This document shows, piece after piece, positions 12,005-24,284 of a stretch of 64,000 bases of DNA. The stretch's first letter is position 1. Each line of letters opens with the position of its first letter. The stretch covers positions 57,734,399-57,798,398 of the forward strand of contig OZ034968.1 in assembly GCA_964030785.1 (NCBI GenBank). The letters run 5' to 3'. The notes under the pieces are model-generated. The model was not told where the DNA came from and ran no database searches. It saw only the letters and a program-made list of their open reading frames with translations. Source of the stretch: Siderastrea siderea (Eukaryota; Cnidaria; Anthozoa; Scleractinia; Rhizangiidae). Position numbers and translations under genes: made by a program.

Positions 12005-14833
12005 ATGTCGCGTTTTATGTTTGCGTTTTGGATTCTCGTGACCACGTCGAACAAAGGCCAGTCGACGAAAACAAATCATTCTGAACACTGCGCTAATCCG
12101 GGGCGGATTTCAAACCTGCAAGGCGACTTGATTCTCGGCGGGTTTTTCCCCGTCCACATTATTAAACCCACCGAAGGCACAAAGCAAGCGCATGACATCA
12201 ACCTTTATGGAATCAACTGGGTGGAAGCCATGTTGTTTACCATTCAAGAAATCAACCGCAACCATCATTTATTACCGTCTAATTTCACTTTGGGCTATGA
12301 CATTAGAGATTCCTGCAATAATGTCCCCGTGGCTTTGAAAGCTGCGTTGGATTTTGTACTCGATGCGGGCAATTCAAGCAGCGGAAATAACATGTACAAT
12401 AATTGTTCTACTCGGTATTGTAAATGCAAGAAAAAAGAGACTTTGATATCGGCCGTCATTGGAGCGGCTTCGTCACCGATATCAATAAGCGTCGCGAATC
12501 TTATAGGTGTAGACGACACCCCTCAGATCAGCTACTCGTCCACAAGCGTACTGCTTAGCGATAAGACCGTCTTTCCCTCGTTTTTTAGGACAATTCCGTC
12601 CGATACATACCAAGCGCAAGCCTTGGCCGATTTGTTGAAACATTTCGGTTGGACTTATGTGAGCATAGTTGCCTCTGATAATGCTTATGGCCGAGCTGGC
12701 GTTGATTCTCTGCGAACCGAACTTAAAAAGCGGGAAATTTGTATTGCCTTGGAGAAGATTTTCAATCCCTTGCTGTCGCAAGAGGAGCTTCAACGAATAA
12801 TCGAGTCACTGAAGAATGAACCAAAAGCCAGGGTGATCATCTTATGGTGTGAAAGGCCCAACGCGGTTGGATTCTTAAACGAAGCTTCGCGTCAGAGGCT
12901 TAGTGGCAAAACATGGATAGGAACAGAGACTTGGGGAGACGCGTACCAGCTTACAACGCTGGACGAAAACGTCGTGGGAGGAATGCTTGGAGTGTTGCCG
13001 CTGTTAAAGAAACATGCGGGATATGAGGAGTATCTTGGACGCTTACAGCCAAACAATACTGATTACAACCCGTGGATGTGGGAATATTGGACAAGCAGGT
13101 TCGGTTGCTTTACGCAGGACGCAGCGGAGAATCTTACGGCATCCAGTCGCAAGGCTCAAGAGGAAGAATATTACGTTTACACAACCAAGCAACCGAATGT
13201 GACCATACTGTGCTCAAAAAGCTTCTCCAAGCCAAGCACAGATTTGCTGCCTCGGAACAAGTACACAAATGTCATGGATGCGGTCTACGCCGTGGTTCAT
13301 GCGGTGAGTAACATCTTGAACTGCAAGGATGAAGAAAGCTTTCTCCAAGGAGGGAAATGCCCAAATGTTGTTGACTATTTAATACAACCAAGCGACATTG
13401 TGCGATTCTTGAAGAATGTGTCATTCGCGGGAAGGTCTGGGTCTCAGATCATGTTTGACAAGAATGGCGATCTCCTCTACGGATCTTACGCCATAAAAAA
13501 CCTACAACAATACAACGAGAAAGAGATGAAGTTTGAGGAGATCGGCATATGGAACGGCATCGATGGAAACCTTTCACTGTATAACAACTCTGAGATCATA
13601 TGGAACGGATGGACTTCAGAAAAACCCAAGTCAGTTTGCGCGGAGCCGTGTGGACCGGGATATTACCGTGTCCAGGGTAGTATCACATGCTGCTGGAAAT
13701 GTGTCTTGTGTGAGAAAGACTTTGCAAAATCAACCTATGGGCATGACGCTTGCACTAAATGCCAAGAGGGGTTTGTATCAAACGCGCAACGAACCAGCTG
13801 CGTGAAATTAAAATCTGACTATTTAGCGTGGAGTAACGGAGAGGGTATAAGCGCCACTGTGCTCAGTGTCATAGGCTTGTTCATATCCATCAGCGTTTTG
13901 GCCGTCTTCTACAAATACCGCGATACAGCCGTCGTAAAAGCATCCAATCGCGAGCTCTCGTTTGTACATCTCGGATGTATCGTGGCAATATTCGTGCTTC
14001 CGTTCGTGATGATCGGAAAACCGACAGTAGCTGGCTGTACCGTGCTGCCGTTATTCTTCGGAATCCCGTTCACTCTCTGCACCGCTATCATGTTGTTAAA
14101 GACGGATCGACTCTTGCGCATATTTAAAGCAAGATCGCGGCTGACCGCGGGCGGCAGTTATCTCATCAGCAACAAAATGCAGGCCATCGTTGCGGCTGTT
14201 ATGACGTTGGTCCCTGTTACCCTTACAACAATCTGGTTCATAGTCCATCCACCGGAGGTGATCGCCGAAGTTGACCTCTCACGAGAAGGCTGGCAGGTTC
14301 TCAGTTGTGGAGCATCAAACGAACTCTTAAACATTGTAATTCTAGGATACGTGTTGGTTCTAGCACTACTATGTACATATTTTGCTTTCAAAGCTAGAAA
14401 GCTCCCTGAAAACTTCAACGAAGCCAAGTTCATCTGCTTTGCTATGTTTGCGTTCTGTGTTTTCTGGCTCAGTTTCTTCCCGGCGTTCTATGACAGCACT
14501 GGTTCCACGCGTAACTTCGTGTTTTGCGTAGCCGTGCTCGGCTCGGGGTACGCCGTGCTGTGTATAATGTACGCTCCTAAGTTACGCGTTATTCTCTTTC
14601 ACCCTGAAAGTAACACTACGGAGGCTTTCAGAGCAACAACTATGGTCGCTATGAAGAAGGCTGGGGTAGTGGTATCCTCCAACAGTGCCACACCCCCTCG
14701 AATAACCCCTGTGCCCTCCCCTGTACCCTCGAGGCGGAATTCTCCTGACAGCGTCACGGTGGATGAAGGGAGAACGTCCGCCGTGAGTATTGGTCGAAGG
14801 ATTTTGCCATCACCTCAGCTAGGTCAACGATAA
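12005..14833 (+). CDS. Class C GPCR, metabotropic glutamate / calcium-sensing receptor-like, intronless
   Basis: A 942-codon frame without introns. Residues 1-20 are a plausible signal peptide. About 35-520 form the Venus-flytrap ligand domain; near 173-190 it reads YSSTSVLLSDKTVFPSFFRT, equivalent to the ligand-facing YASxS/T loop of mGluR and CaSR. YGRAG near 227 and GTETWG near 305 match hinge-side ligand positions. About 542-598 is the nine-cysteine linker (NCD3G). About 613-865 holds seven membrane segments with family signatures VKASNREL, FNEAKFI and WLSFFPAFY. The tail begins PKLRVILFHPESN, as in mGluRs, and ends Ser/Pro-rich. Such receptors bind small amino acids or cations outside the cell and signal through G proteins. 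The ATG is supported by the signal peptide immediately after it. Whether the ligand is glutamate, another amino acid or Ca2+ cannot be told from sequence. Confidence 0.93.
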   Translation: MSRFMFAFWILVTTSNKGQSTKTNHSEHCANPGRISNLQGDLILGGFFPVHIIKPTEGTKQAHDINLYGINWVEAMLFTIQEINRNHHLLPSNFTLGYDIRDSCNNVPVALKAALDFVLDAGNSSSGNNMYNNCSTRYCKCKKKETLISAVIGAASSPISISVANLIGVDDTPQISYSSTSVLLSDKTVFPSFFRTIPSDTYQAQALADLLKHFGWTYVSIVASDNAYGRAGVDSLRTELKKREICIALEKIFNPLLSQEELQRIIESLKNEPKARVIILWCERPNAVGFLNEASRQRLSGKTWIGTETWGDAYQLTTLDENVVGGMLGVLPLLKKHAGYEEYLGRLQPNNTDYNPWMWEYWTSRFGCFTQDAAENLTASSRKAQEEEYYVYTTKQPNVTILCSKSFSKPSTDLLPRNKYTNVMDAVYAVVHAVSNILNCKDEESFLQGGKCPNVVDYLIQPSDIVRFLKNVSFAGRSGSQIMFDKNGDLLYGSYAIKNLQQYNEKEMKFEEIGIWNGIDGNLSLYNNSEIIWNGWTSEKPKSVCAEPCGPGYYRVQGSITCCWKCVLCEKDFAKSTYGHDACTKCQEGFVSNAQRTSCVKLKSDYLAWSNGEGISATVLSVIGLFISISVLAVFYKYRDTAVVKASNRELSFVHLGCIVAIFVLPFVMIGKPTVAGCTVLPLFFGIPFTLCTAIMLLKTDRLLRIFKARSRLTAGGSYLISNKMQAIVAAVMTLVPVTLTTIWFIVHPPEVIAEVDLSREGWQVLSCGASNELLNIVILGYVLVLALLCTYFAFKARKLPENFNEAKFICFAMFAFCVFWLSFFPAFYDSTGSTRNFVFCVAVLGSGYAVLCIMYAPKLRVILFHPESNTTEAFRATTMVAMKKAGVVVSSNSATPPRITPVPSPVPSRRNSPDSVTVDEGRTSAVSIGRRILPSPQLGQR

Positions 14834-14849
14834 CTTTGTAGCTCTTTGC

Positions 14850-14855
14850 ATTAAA
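14850..14855 (+). promoter_or_regulatory. Candidate polyadenylation signal (ATTAAA)
   Basis: An ATTAAA hexamer 17 nt after the GPCR stop codon. This is a common variant signal, but its closeness to the stop makes the assignment tentative. Confidence 0.3.
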
Positions 14856-16769
14856 CTGAAGTACTAATTATAAGCTCTTGGCTGGTGACTTGTATATTTT
14901 AGTGTCTCAGCTAAATATCACCAACTGACAACTTTACACGTGTATTTTGAGGACGCGAAGTTTACCCGATAAAACGGTTTCATGGTTGCGTGTTTACTGT
15001 TAATGTAAATTGCGTGTTTACTGTTAATTTAAATGTTGATTGCAAATTCCAAGAATTCAGTGATCTGTCGCCATTCAAAACTACATGCGTCGCGGTATCT
15101 ATAGGTATGAGATTGTTAATGCCTTTAAGACATGGATTTTCTAAAGCTTCCATCTTTTGCATAAATAGTTGAGTCATCTCTAAGCCTTCGTTCCCATTAA
15201 TGCGGTTGTGTTGTCGGTCCACACTAAAACGATCGAAAACAGGGGTACACTCTGGTGTGGAGGGCAAAACCGGAGCTTTCCGAAAACGCTGACGTCACAT
15301 CTAATTACGCTAAAGCATCTTTTGATAGCCATTTTTCATTCCCTAGTGTGAGCGAAGATCTTTTTACCCATTTTCTGGGGCCTATGACATCTTTTATTTG
15401 GACATCTCCTGTCCTTGTTTCAGCAAGGGCGTATTGTTTAGTCTAAGGTCATACGCGCGAATGTCTGAACAAGTAGTCTTGTAGCTGCATCCTTTCTTCA
15501 TTTCACCGAACAAAAACACAGATAATAGGCAAAAATTGCTTTCCCTCCTCCTCACTTTATGCAAGGTTTCGAGGTCCTATAATTAAGCTGGCTGGCATTA
15601 ATAACGGGCCGGTTGAGGGAGTAGAATTCTCGAACTAAAAAATATCACGTTCGAATTTCAGTAGCAACTGAAAGTGTCTCAACAATTTTGTCCCACTAGG
15701 AGTATAGCTCCTAATTAAGAACTGCGGTTTGTTTATTTTCTGACCTTCAGTTCAGACGGTCCCTGGAACTTCATTCAATATAAACGAGAGTATTAAGTGC
15801 CAATATTTTTTTTTTGATTTAATGAAAAAATAGAGCAGTACTACCATCTGAAAGCGGATAAATAGAAATTCTCGTGGCTGTGAAGCATACATTGTGTTCT
15901 CTAGCTTGAATGCCACCTAGTGTAGAAAACTATGTTAGTTGGACTAGAATATTAAAATTCTTGTGTGTTTCCTATTTTAAATGAACTTGTGCATAAGCCA
16001 GTTACACAGTCCGATACTGACTACGAAACGATTTCGTGCTTGGAGTCAACAGTCACCTCAATCAACACAATAGGGAGCTTAGGCAAACACGACGGGGACG
16101 GCTGACGAAAACGTCAAAAAACAAAAGCTTTAATTAGCAAAACAATGACTCTACACGTGCGTTATTTTTGGTACATTTCTTTACCGTTCTGTGCACAACT
16201 ACAACGTGAAATGACCAAATTAATTAAACGTTTTGTGTGGAACGTGAACACAACGGCGGTGAATTTTCCTTTTTCTCCCTGAACTGTAACGCCGTCCTTC
16301 CAAATTTAGCTCCCGGATAGTTCTGCTACACTAGACAGATTGAATGATTTAGAAAAATCGCCAAGAAGTTTAAAAGACTGGGAAGTCATTTTTTAAGTGA
16401 CGTTTTCCTTGGCGTTGCCGTCGCGTTTGCTTAAGTTCCCTTTTGTCCTGAAAAAATAACCGCTGACTGATCATCCCTACAACCGTCTTGGCATGGGAAG
16501 GGAGGAGCACTTGAACGACATCGCAGCGATTGGGAATTAATTTCCAAGAGCATCGAAATACTTCCCAGGGAACATCTTACCGACTTTCTTGGGATTAAAG
16601 GACAGGCAGCAAAATTCGGCTTTGGCTGTTATAATCTTCAGCTCTACCGCTTATTGAAGACGAGCAGCGGATATAGACAGAAAATTCTGTCATTATCACA
16701 ATGGGAGTTAGAATTCCCCAGCCTGATTTCGAATAAAGGAACCAACAATCCCAATGTTTCTATCTTGTG
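14856..16769. other. Intergenic region after the GPCR
   Basis: Includes a short direct repeat (GCGTGTTTACTGTTAAT at about 14987-15003 and again near 15011-15027). Otherwise no gene, RNA or mobile element seen. Confidence 0.4.
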
Positions 16770-17220
16770 CAGGGTTCGTAAGTCTCGAATGAGATAGACC
16801 CTTCCAAGTTTTTTTCAACTTTTCACATGGACCAGTTAGCAAAAATCCATCAACACCACCGGAAGAGCGGAGCGCCTTAAAATCAGTCAAATTGCCAAGT
16901 TTGCGAGTGATAGGATGAAAACTAACAAAGATATGGCTCCACAAAGTCGCAAAATTTTGTAGACGTTTGTGTGGTTGAGGGGGGGGGGGGAGGGGACAAA
17001 GGTTGTCCCCGCATCCTACAAACGACTGTAAAATTTCGCGACTTTGCGGAGCTATATCTTCGCTCGTTTGTGACATATCACTCTCAAACTCGGTAAGTTT
17101 GCTAATTTTAAGGCGCTCTTTATAGAAGTATCGATGAATTTTCGCTAACTGGTCCTTGCCAAAAGTTGAAAAAACCTTTGAGGGGTCCATTGGAATCACT
17201 CGACAGTTCTTCGGAAATCT
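16770..17220. repeat. Foldback element with ~200-bp arms and poly-G centre
   Basis: The left arm (about 16800-16975) contains GACCAGTTAGC, CGCCTTAAAAT and AAAGTCGCAAAATTTT. The right arm (about 17000-17165) contains their approximate reverse complements AAAATTTCGCGACTTTG, ATTTTAAGGCG and GCTAACTGGTC. The centre carries a run of G at 16979-16990. The 190-codon minus frame at 16708-17280 spans the hairpin and is best explained by it. Confidence 0.6.
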
Positions 17221-17565
17221 TCGGATGATACTCCACACGGCTGTATCGGCTGATAAGAGGGACACCGTTGATACGATCAAAACCGAAAACCGGTAGCTGA
17301 GAAATGGCCTAAATTTTAACTGATAGCTGAGAATCCAGCACCACCATGTAGACCCTGTGATATGTAAACGGTTGCTTAAATTTTTAAAGAAATAAATGAA
17401 AGAAGTATCGTCCAGGGTATTAAACTCGGGAAAGGGGTTGTTTGAGGTAACTTGGACAACGTTTCTCCATATCGACTGGGGCTTCAGTACTCCCGAAACG
17501 GCTGGGCCGGTAGAAACGCCCTTTTGGCGCTTTTTAACCTACATAATGTTTTAACTTGGCCGTTA

Positions 17566-18332
17566 GGGGCCGTCGACATATTCACAAGTTCCCCGCTTAA
17601 CGTCCACTGGACGTTTGCGGGGGGGGGGGGGGTTAGGGGGAGTCGAGATTCGGACGTTAACGCGGGGCATTTCGAGCAAATACGAAATAATTAGTTCTTA
17701 ACCCTAGAAGTGCCACACAAGTCGACGTTCTCATGTTCGCTTTATTCATAAAGAAACTTGTCAAGTAGATCTGCCACTGAAAAACAATGCACTGTCGAAG
17801 AACATTTAGTTGATGAACATTACATTTCAGTGGTTTTCGGGGTCAGAATTACTTTTAAAACGGAAATCTTTGGACAGGAAACATGTTGAAAGAAAATGGC
17901 GGCTATATTCTCTTTTCCTTCGCATAAAAAGATGCCGAAACTTGGAACTTATCGATCACTCGAATTTCAGGCGAGAAGAAGGCGTTAAAAACATGACGGC
18001 CTGTTGCCAGTATTCGACCCTGGACGGCCAATGATCCTTTTTTTCCCGCAGAGAGCCGCGCAAAGGCACAAAGTGGACACAAAGATTTACTAAAACAAGT
18101 GCGAGGAACTGTCAGTCTTTTCAAATAATCTAAAGCACATCTACAAATAAAGTTTGTCATTTCACACATCAGTAGTCTCGCAAACTGTATTCACCCTCTA
18201 TTAAAAACGTCGCTCTAGGCGACGTCTGGAAGGTGAGAATTTTAAGTGGACGTTAAGGAGGAGGGGGGCGGGGTCTGACCTTAACATCCAGTGGACGTTA
18301 AGTAGGGAACTTATGAATATGTCGACGGCCCC
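17566..18332. mobile_element. PIF/Harbinger-like MITE
   Basis: Inverted ends of about 50 bp (GGGGCCGTCGACATATTCAC at the left, its near complement at the right). It is flanked by TTA at 17563-17565 and 18333-18335, matching the TWA target rule of PIF/Harbinger elements. The interior has no transposase. A second copy truncated at its left end lies at 25480-26205, and a small fragment of the same end lies near 49083-49110. Confidence 0.6.
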
Positions 18333-18335
18333 TTA

Positions 18336-21260
18336 CTAGTTTGCTTTCACCGGAAGACGAGGAAATCACTTTCACCCCACAAGAAGTGTACTTGGGCATG
18401 GGTGCCTTCGCCAGTCGACACTGTTTGACACTTTGGAGCCAATTTTGACCGGTTTGGGTTTAGTATTCTTTCCGTCAATATTTTGATAGTCAAGCCATTT
18501 AACCAGCGAGAAAGTTTGACCTTTCGGGTAACTCTACCGTACTTCCCACGGCGGCTTTTGGTTATTCAAAGGAATTTACCTAGTAAGGAATTGCAATAGT
18601 TCTAAATTAAATAAATGTGAACAAAGATTATCAGCCTTTGGCGAGTTTCTAAGGAATTCTATTACTCGCCAAGTGGAATTCCTAGAAATGAAGAGGCCGG
18701 AAGTTAGTGTGCATATTCCGAGAAAACCTCTTTTGCTGTTATCTGATTGGCCAATGTATTCAAGTATGACTCAATATATACACTAGCATTAATTAACTTT
18801 TCACAGTTCTTTGCTTTTAGTTAAAAAAGGACATTTTGAGATTGATGCTTTCCTTGAATGAACAAAAGATGGATGCATATAAGGATGGAAAACATGATTA
18901 ATATCTGATCTCATGAGACTTCATCCAGTATTGACTGGTAAGTCAAACGTTTTGCGACTTCGACAGAAAATGCAACCATGCATCACCATGCATTCTAGCT
19001 TTAACCACGGAAAATTAAATAACTATGTGCGAGAGATATGTGCCCAACATAGAAGTTCTTGCCATCTCTCGTACGCTATGTCGCTTCGTATAATTTCTAT
19101 GGAAATTTTTGTTTAGTTTAATGAAAAAAGCTTTTGAAACTTCTACACTATTGTACTCTAAATTCCCAGAAAATGACCTTCACAATCTGGCGTCGGAATT
19201 TGGAGACAGAAATCATGGAAATTTCCGAGAAAATTAACTTCATGTCAATTGGTTCATTTTCAGGACACTGCCTGTATTTCGCTTACATCCCTCTGAAGCG
19301 ATTTTGTTCTGTAAACAAGCGTATTTAACGTATCTACGCTGGAGTGTGTTCGTCATCTCGTTCGAAAGTGAGTATATCGCGCTGGCTTCCACGTTGAATT
19401 AACAGGGCCAATCCACCGATGAATTAGGAAATATCAGTTTTCCTTTTTGCCGTACCCTTTTGTAGCCTTGGAAAGGCGTAGCTAACAAACTAAAACAAAT
19501 TAATCTACTCGGACTCTTTTGTAACTGAATATATTATTCAAGAGGAGAAACTTTTGGCAACTGGAATCTTGATAATCCTCGAAAGTTTACCAGGCGCTGA
19601 TGCATGCCTTTACGAACTACTAACATACTATTTTGTACCCAAACCGACGTTATCGCCGAATACAAAAAAGAAGTATAGCTTTTCCATGTTAAGAAAGTTC
19701 GAGGTCAACATTTTACCGAAGACAACTACACTTGTTCCATCACAACTGGATACAGTATATCTAGGACAATTTAGGACGTTTTCGTTCCGTTTATTTCCCT
19801 TAGTCATTTCAGTTTACTCACCGATATTTCGCTAATATTTCTCTACTTTATAGCCATTGTGTTCTATAAGCAATCGAGCTGATTATTTAAAACCAGATCC
19901 ACTTCAATTTCGGAGCAGGCATGTGTTCTTTATCTTGATCGATGATAGTGACAACTTCTGTAAATTTCGAATGGAATCGACTTGTTAGGGCCAGAAGTTC
20001 TATGGAAAAATTACAAACTCAACCAAAATCTTGAAACTGACATCGACACAACTTTTTTTCTAACCTTTTACAATGTTCTAGACTTGCAATGTCTTTAATC
20101 TGCATTCACATAAGAATGCGTTTTTCTAACACTGCGAAGGCAATGTTGGTGGCATTACACTGAATAGGCAGTGGCCTAGGTTTAGTTTTATGACTGTGTT
20201 GACATTCTGTTCGTCCTCCTCAAGGATTATTATGAACTACGCAGTTGACCAGGGCATCAGAATATCTTTACGCAGAGCCTAGTTATGCTTAAAAGAAGTA
20301 AATTAAATCGTTATGATCGCATAGTCTTCGGTCAGATTGAATTCGAAACGGAGTTCCTCAGTGCCTCCAGCCTCAATGACATGAAACTGGCTTTAAACAA
20401 AACAAGATTCATTTCAGGATTGTTTTATGAGAGCTTGAAGGCAGTTCTACAATTGTAGCTCAGGTCTACACTCATAGTGCAACAATGAAGTGTAATTCAC
20501 GTGGCATGGAGAGGAGGAAATAGATCTATGCCATTTGAAAATCTTTTCTCCGTGTACCTTTTAGCTGGCTCGGAGAAACAGTTCTTTCAATCTGTTTAAA
20601 TGAGAGAAATAACAAATGAGATGTCCTGGAAATATCAACACCGGAGAACAAGCTAAGCTGGGTTAGAATAAGAGAACAACTGAAAGCCATGGAACGTTTC
20701 TCACCAGTTTGAGAACATTCCCAAGATTTTTATGAGATCATTTCCGGTAACGTTTTTCATTATTTCCAGTGAATGCCAAAGACGATAATGGTATAAAAAT
20801 ATCCTAGGTTGTAATATAGCTGTCTAGTTGGAGGGGGATCTCAAGTCAGGTGGCTGGTCAGTTGAACACGTAAGCCAGCTGTCTGGCTGGCAAGAAAAAA
20901 ACAGCTTTTTTTCTGCTAGGTGGCAACAAAATTAACCACTCCGAGTACAGGATAGTATCTAATATCTATTTTCCAATCAAAGTACTTCATTCTTAATGTA
21001 TAATGTACGCAACGAATCCGCAAGTAATACCGTTCAAAGCTGTGTAAGAGGCAAACGTTGATTTTCATGAAGAACTTTCTATTTAGGAGAGGTAGTATAC
21101 TTTCAATTTTTTATTTAACTTGGTAGTTGTATTTTTGGATGGTTTTAGAAGGCTTATAATAATTCATGTGGCAAGGACATCACATTTAACTTCAGAGAGG
21201 TTAGAATTCATGACGAAGAGAGTAAAATGAATCAGGATTGTTTGACTGTCTGGCTCGTTG
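18336..21260. other. Non-coding body of duplication copy A
   Basis: Single-copy-looking sequence apart from the duplication itself. Short frames such as 18913-19116 and 19554-19835 have counterparts in copy B (26828-27031, 27480-27788), but they have no recognisable domain and differ by frame-changing indels. I see no gene. Confidence 0.5.
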
Positions 21261-21270
21261 GATAGCTGGC

Positions 21271-21339
21271 CAGTTGACTGACTGACTGACTGACTGACTG
21301 ACTGACTGACTGGTTGGCTGACTGACTGGCCAGTTGACT

Positions 21340-21383
<44 letters not shown>

Positions 21384-21745
21384 TACTGACGGGCTAATTG
21401 GCTAAGTAGCCATCTGATTAACTTCCTGGTTGGCTAGCTGGCTGACTAACTGAATGGCTGACTGACTGACCAGCTAGCTGGCTGACTGATGGACTGTCAA
21501 AGCATCTGACTGGCTGACTGGCTGGCGTACCAACTTTGACAAGATTGACAAGATGGCTTTCTTACTGACTAGCTGTTTGGCAGGCTGGCTGAGTTAAGGA
21601 CTGACTGACTGACTGACTGACTGACTGACTGACTGACTGACTGACTGACTGTCTGACTGACCAGACTGTCTGTTTGTCTGAATGAATGACTGACTGGCTG
21701 TTTGGTTTATGCTGACTGACTGAATGACTGACTGACAGACTGAAT
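21271..21745. repeat. (GACT)n tetranucleotide array, copy A
   Basis: Degenerate GACT/GGCT tetranucleotide array with several pure runs, the longest near 21599-21650. A corresponding array in copy B is shorter, so it has changed length since the duplication. Confidence 0.9.
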
Positions 21746-22860
21746 GAATGAACAAACATAAATGATCTTGAGCTAACTGTTGTGCGGCATCATATCATGT
21801 AATAAACGTTTACCGGCTTGTGGTCAGCGTATTTCAACGAACAAAGAAGTTGTCCTCTCTTGTTGTTCTAGAAATATCAAAGAGAGTTAGCATTTTAATA
21901 ATTATGTTCTTTTGAGTACAGTATCCTTGTAAAACACGTCTTCTTTTACTATTTGTTAGTAATCTAAATTAATCTGAAATCCCTTAATTCTAGACCGATA
22001 TTCTTTCTCCTGATGTAACGGGATATAAGAGGCACTAAGAAATAGCAGAAATAGCATAACTGTTGTGGTAATTTTTGTATACTTTATTTCTTTTTGTCTT
22101 ATAATTGTACTTGTTTTATATTGTCTGTTTTATGTTACCGTTTTTATAAGCTTAACCAAACGACACTTTGGAAAAGTTTTTAACTCGGTTTACCACCACC
22201 ATTACATTCTCAACAATCTCGCGGACACCGTCTACTAAAAGATGGATAAACAGAGTAATTTGTCTCACACTCACAGTTTCTACTCTTTTAAGAAAATTAC
22301 TGTTCTAGGGACAAGGAAGTATTACAAGGAACAAAAAAGAAAAACTTTGAGCGACTACCATGACATGTTCTAGTGATCGAGGCAATCTGTTAAATACCAG
22401 TTGACAACTAAATTTGTGGGTAAAGAACCGGAAGTTCATAATTATTCCGAGAAAATTGCATCTCGTTTACAACTGCTCATTTGCGTCATTGCCAGTTTAT
22501 TTAGTCTTTTGACATTTTCCAGTGTTATCAAATTGTGAGGATTTTAAACCTCGCGAAAAAACCTCTAATTCTAAAAACAATCAAAACTTGCAATCTATTT
22601 ACTCTGAAAAATCATAGCTAAATATGTAGCTATTATTCCACGAAATGTAGTTCTACATTAGTGCCCACGTGACTGTAAACGGATTTGTTTTATCACACAG
22701 ACAACCCGAGATAAAAAAAGAAACGCGCATAGCAGGAGAAACATTGGGTCTTAATAAATGAATCTAGTAAGAACTGTGTAGAGCCGAGACCGCTGATTCA
22801 GTCCGTAATTTTGCAGTTAAGTTCAGGATTAGGAAAATGTTTTCTGGGCTAGTAGATCGT

Positions 22861-24284
22861 TTCCCTGCTAGCAGAGGCCCCTTTTCCTTTGTATTCGCTG
22901 AGCTGACGGACGGGACGAAAAGGGACCTCTGCCATGGGTCGAAACTCTCTTTGATTCAACCGCCGTCCATGGTCGTGGACGGCGGTTTCCGAAACGCATG
23001 CTTCCTGTATTGTTTGCTGACCGTGACTTGAGCCCAGTGTATCTCGTGCATTCCTTTACAGTTATTCGGCTGTCAGTTAGTGAGCCCGCATAGTAACATG
23101 CCGTCCTGGAAAGAGAACTAAACTCGTGAAGAGTTACAACCGTTTTACTTTCTCTCGTTTTTGTTAACATGGACGACGGAAAGATAAGCAATCGGAAGAA
23201 GAAGCTCTAAGAAACACTCGACAAGTTAAGGAATGGAATTTAGAGCGAAGAAAACATCTGTCCAGGCGAAGGACAACCTTCCACCTCCAAAGATTTTGCG
23301 AGCTGCGGACTTTCTGTGAAATGCTCCAGCACTTCTACGAGTCTACGGTAGAGTAAATACACATTTGATTGTAAATTTGTATCGAAATCGCTTTTTTAAT
23401 TGAGGGATTCTTCTCATTCCTTACAGTTTTCGTAAAAGTTTTGAAAAACGTGCACAGTTCGCATCACCAAATGCTCTTCAAAATAACTTGCACATCGAGC
23501 AAAATCGCTTGCGCGTAGCTTCCTCGAAGAAAGAATTGAACGCGTTTGGTTTTAACAAATGTATTATTTAGAAAAGCTTACTGTCTCTCCTTCTGTGTAC
23601 ATTCATTCATTCATTCATAAAAAGTAGTAATCTGACCTAAACAGACAAATGCTCTGTTGTGGTTTGATTTCACGCGCGAGACAACACGAGAAATCTCTTG
23701 CGGAAATTTTCAAAATTTTGACTTTGAGATTGTATTTTTGGCTAATTCTTAATTGACAACTGGTGTATTTTATTTAAAAGTAAGAAATTTTAACTATTCT
23801 AGATCAAGTGAGTGTTGTTTTTTCGAACCTATAAATTGTCCTTTCGTACTGCACATGGGTTGTTTATTACCAACTGCTAATTTAGTGAAGCGATCACACA
23901 ATACGCAGCCTTCAATGGGTTAAATTCTCTTTGATTCCTGGAGTTGTGGTCATGATAAAAAAGCTTCCTTGTCCAGATAACTTGAAATTAATACCGCAGA
24001 TTAGACAACAACTATCTCTAGACGAACTGTCTACTTTTTTTAGGGTTTTGGTGAACTCGCCATTCATGACAACAAAACTGTGCAGGTGTTTTTTGGCGCG
24101 CTGGTTGAGAAAGGTGGGAGTCGTCAGCTGATTACGTGGTAAAAGCATCACGTGTCGTTTCGGTCGCTAAGTAACCGTGGCACATGCTCAACACAGTTCA
24201 TTTCGACCCATGGCAGAGGTCCCTTTTCGTCCCGTCCGTCAGCTCAGCGACTACAAAGGAAAAGGGGACTCTGCTAGCAGGGAA
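22861..24284. mobile_element. Non-autonomous Mutator-like element inserted in duplication copy A
   Basis: 1,424 bp with inverted ends of about 85 bp (TTCCCTGCTAGCAGAG at the left, CTCTGCTAGCAGGGAA at the right, with one mismatch). It is flanked by the perfect 9-bp repeat GTAGATCGT at 22852-22860 and 24285-24293. The paralogous position in copy B (about 30942-30952) carries one unduplicated GTAGATCG, so the empty site is visible. The interior has only short frames and no transposase. A stretch near 23165-23350 looks faintly codon-like but I cannot identify it. Confidence 0.8.

Noticed and set aside
16708..17280. 190-codon minus-strand frame
   Set aside because: It spans both arms of a foldback and the poly-G loop (giving a Pro run), and has no recognisable domain.
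18913..19116. Frame conserved in both duplication copies (also 26828-27031)
   Set aside because: Conservation follows from the recent duplication; neighbouring frames are broken by indels and no domain is visible.
21271..21745. CRISPR-like array
   Set aside because: It is a simple tetranucleotide repeat without unique spacers, in an animal genome.
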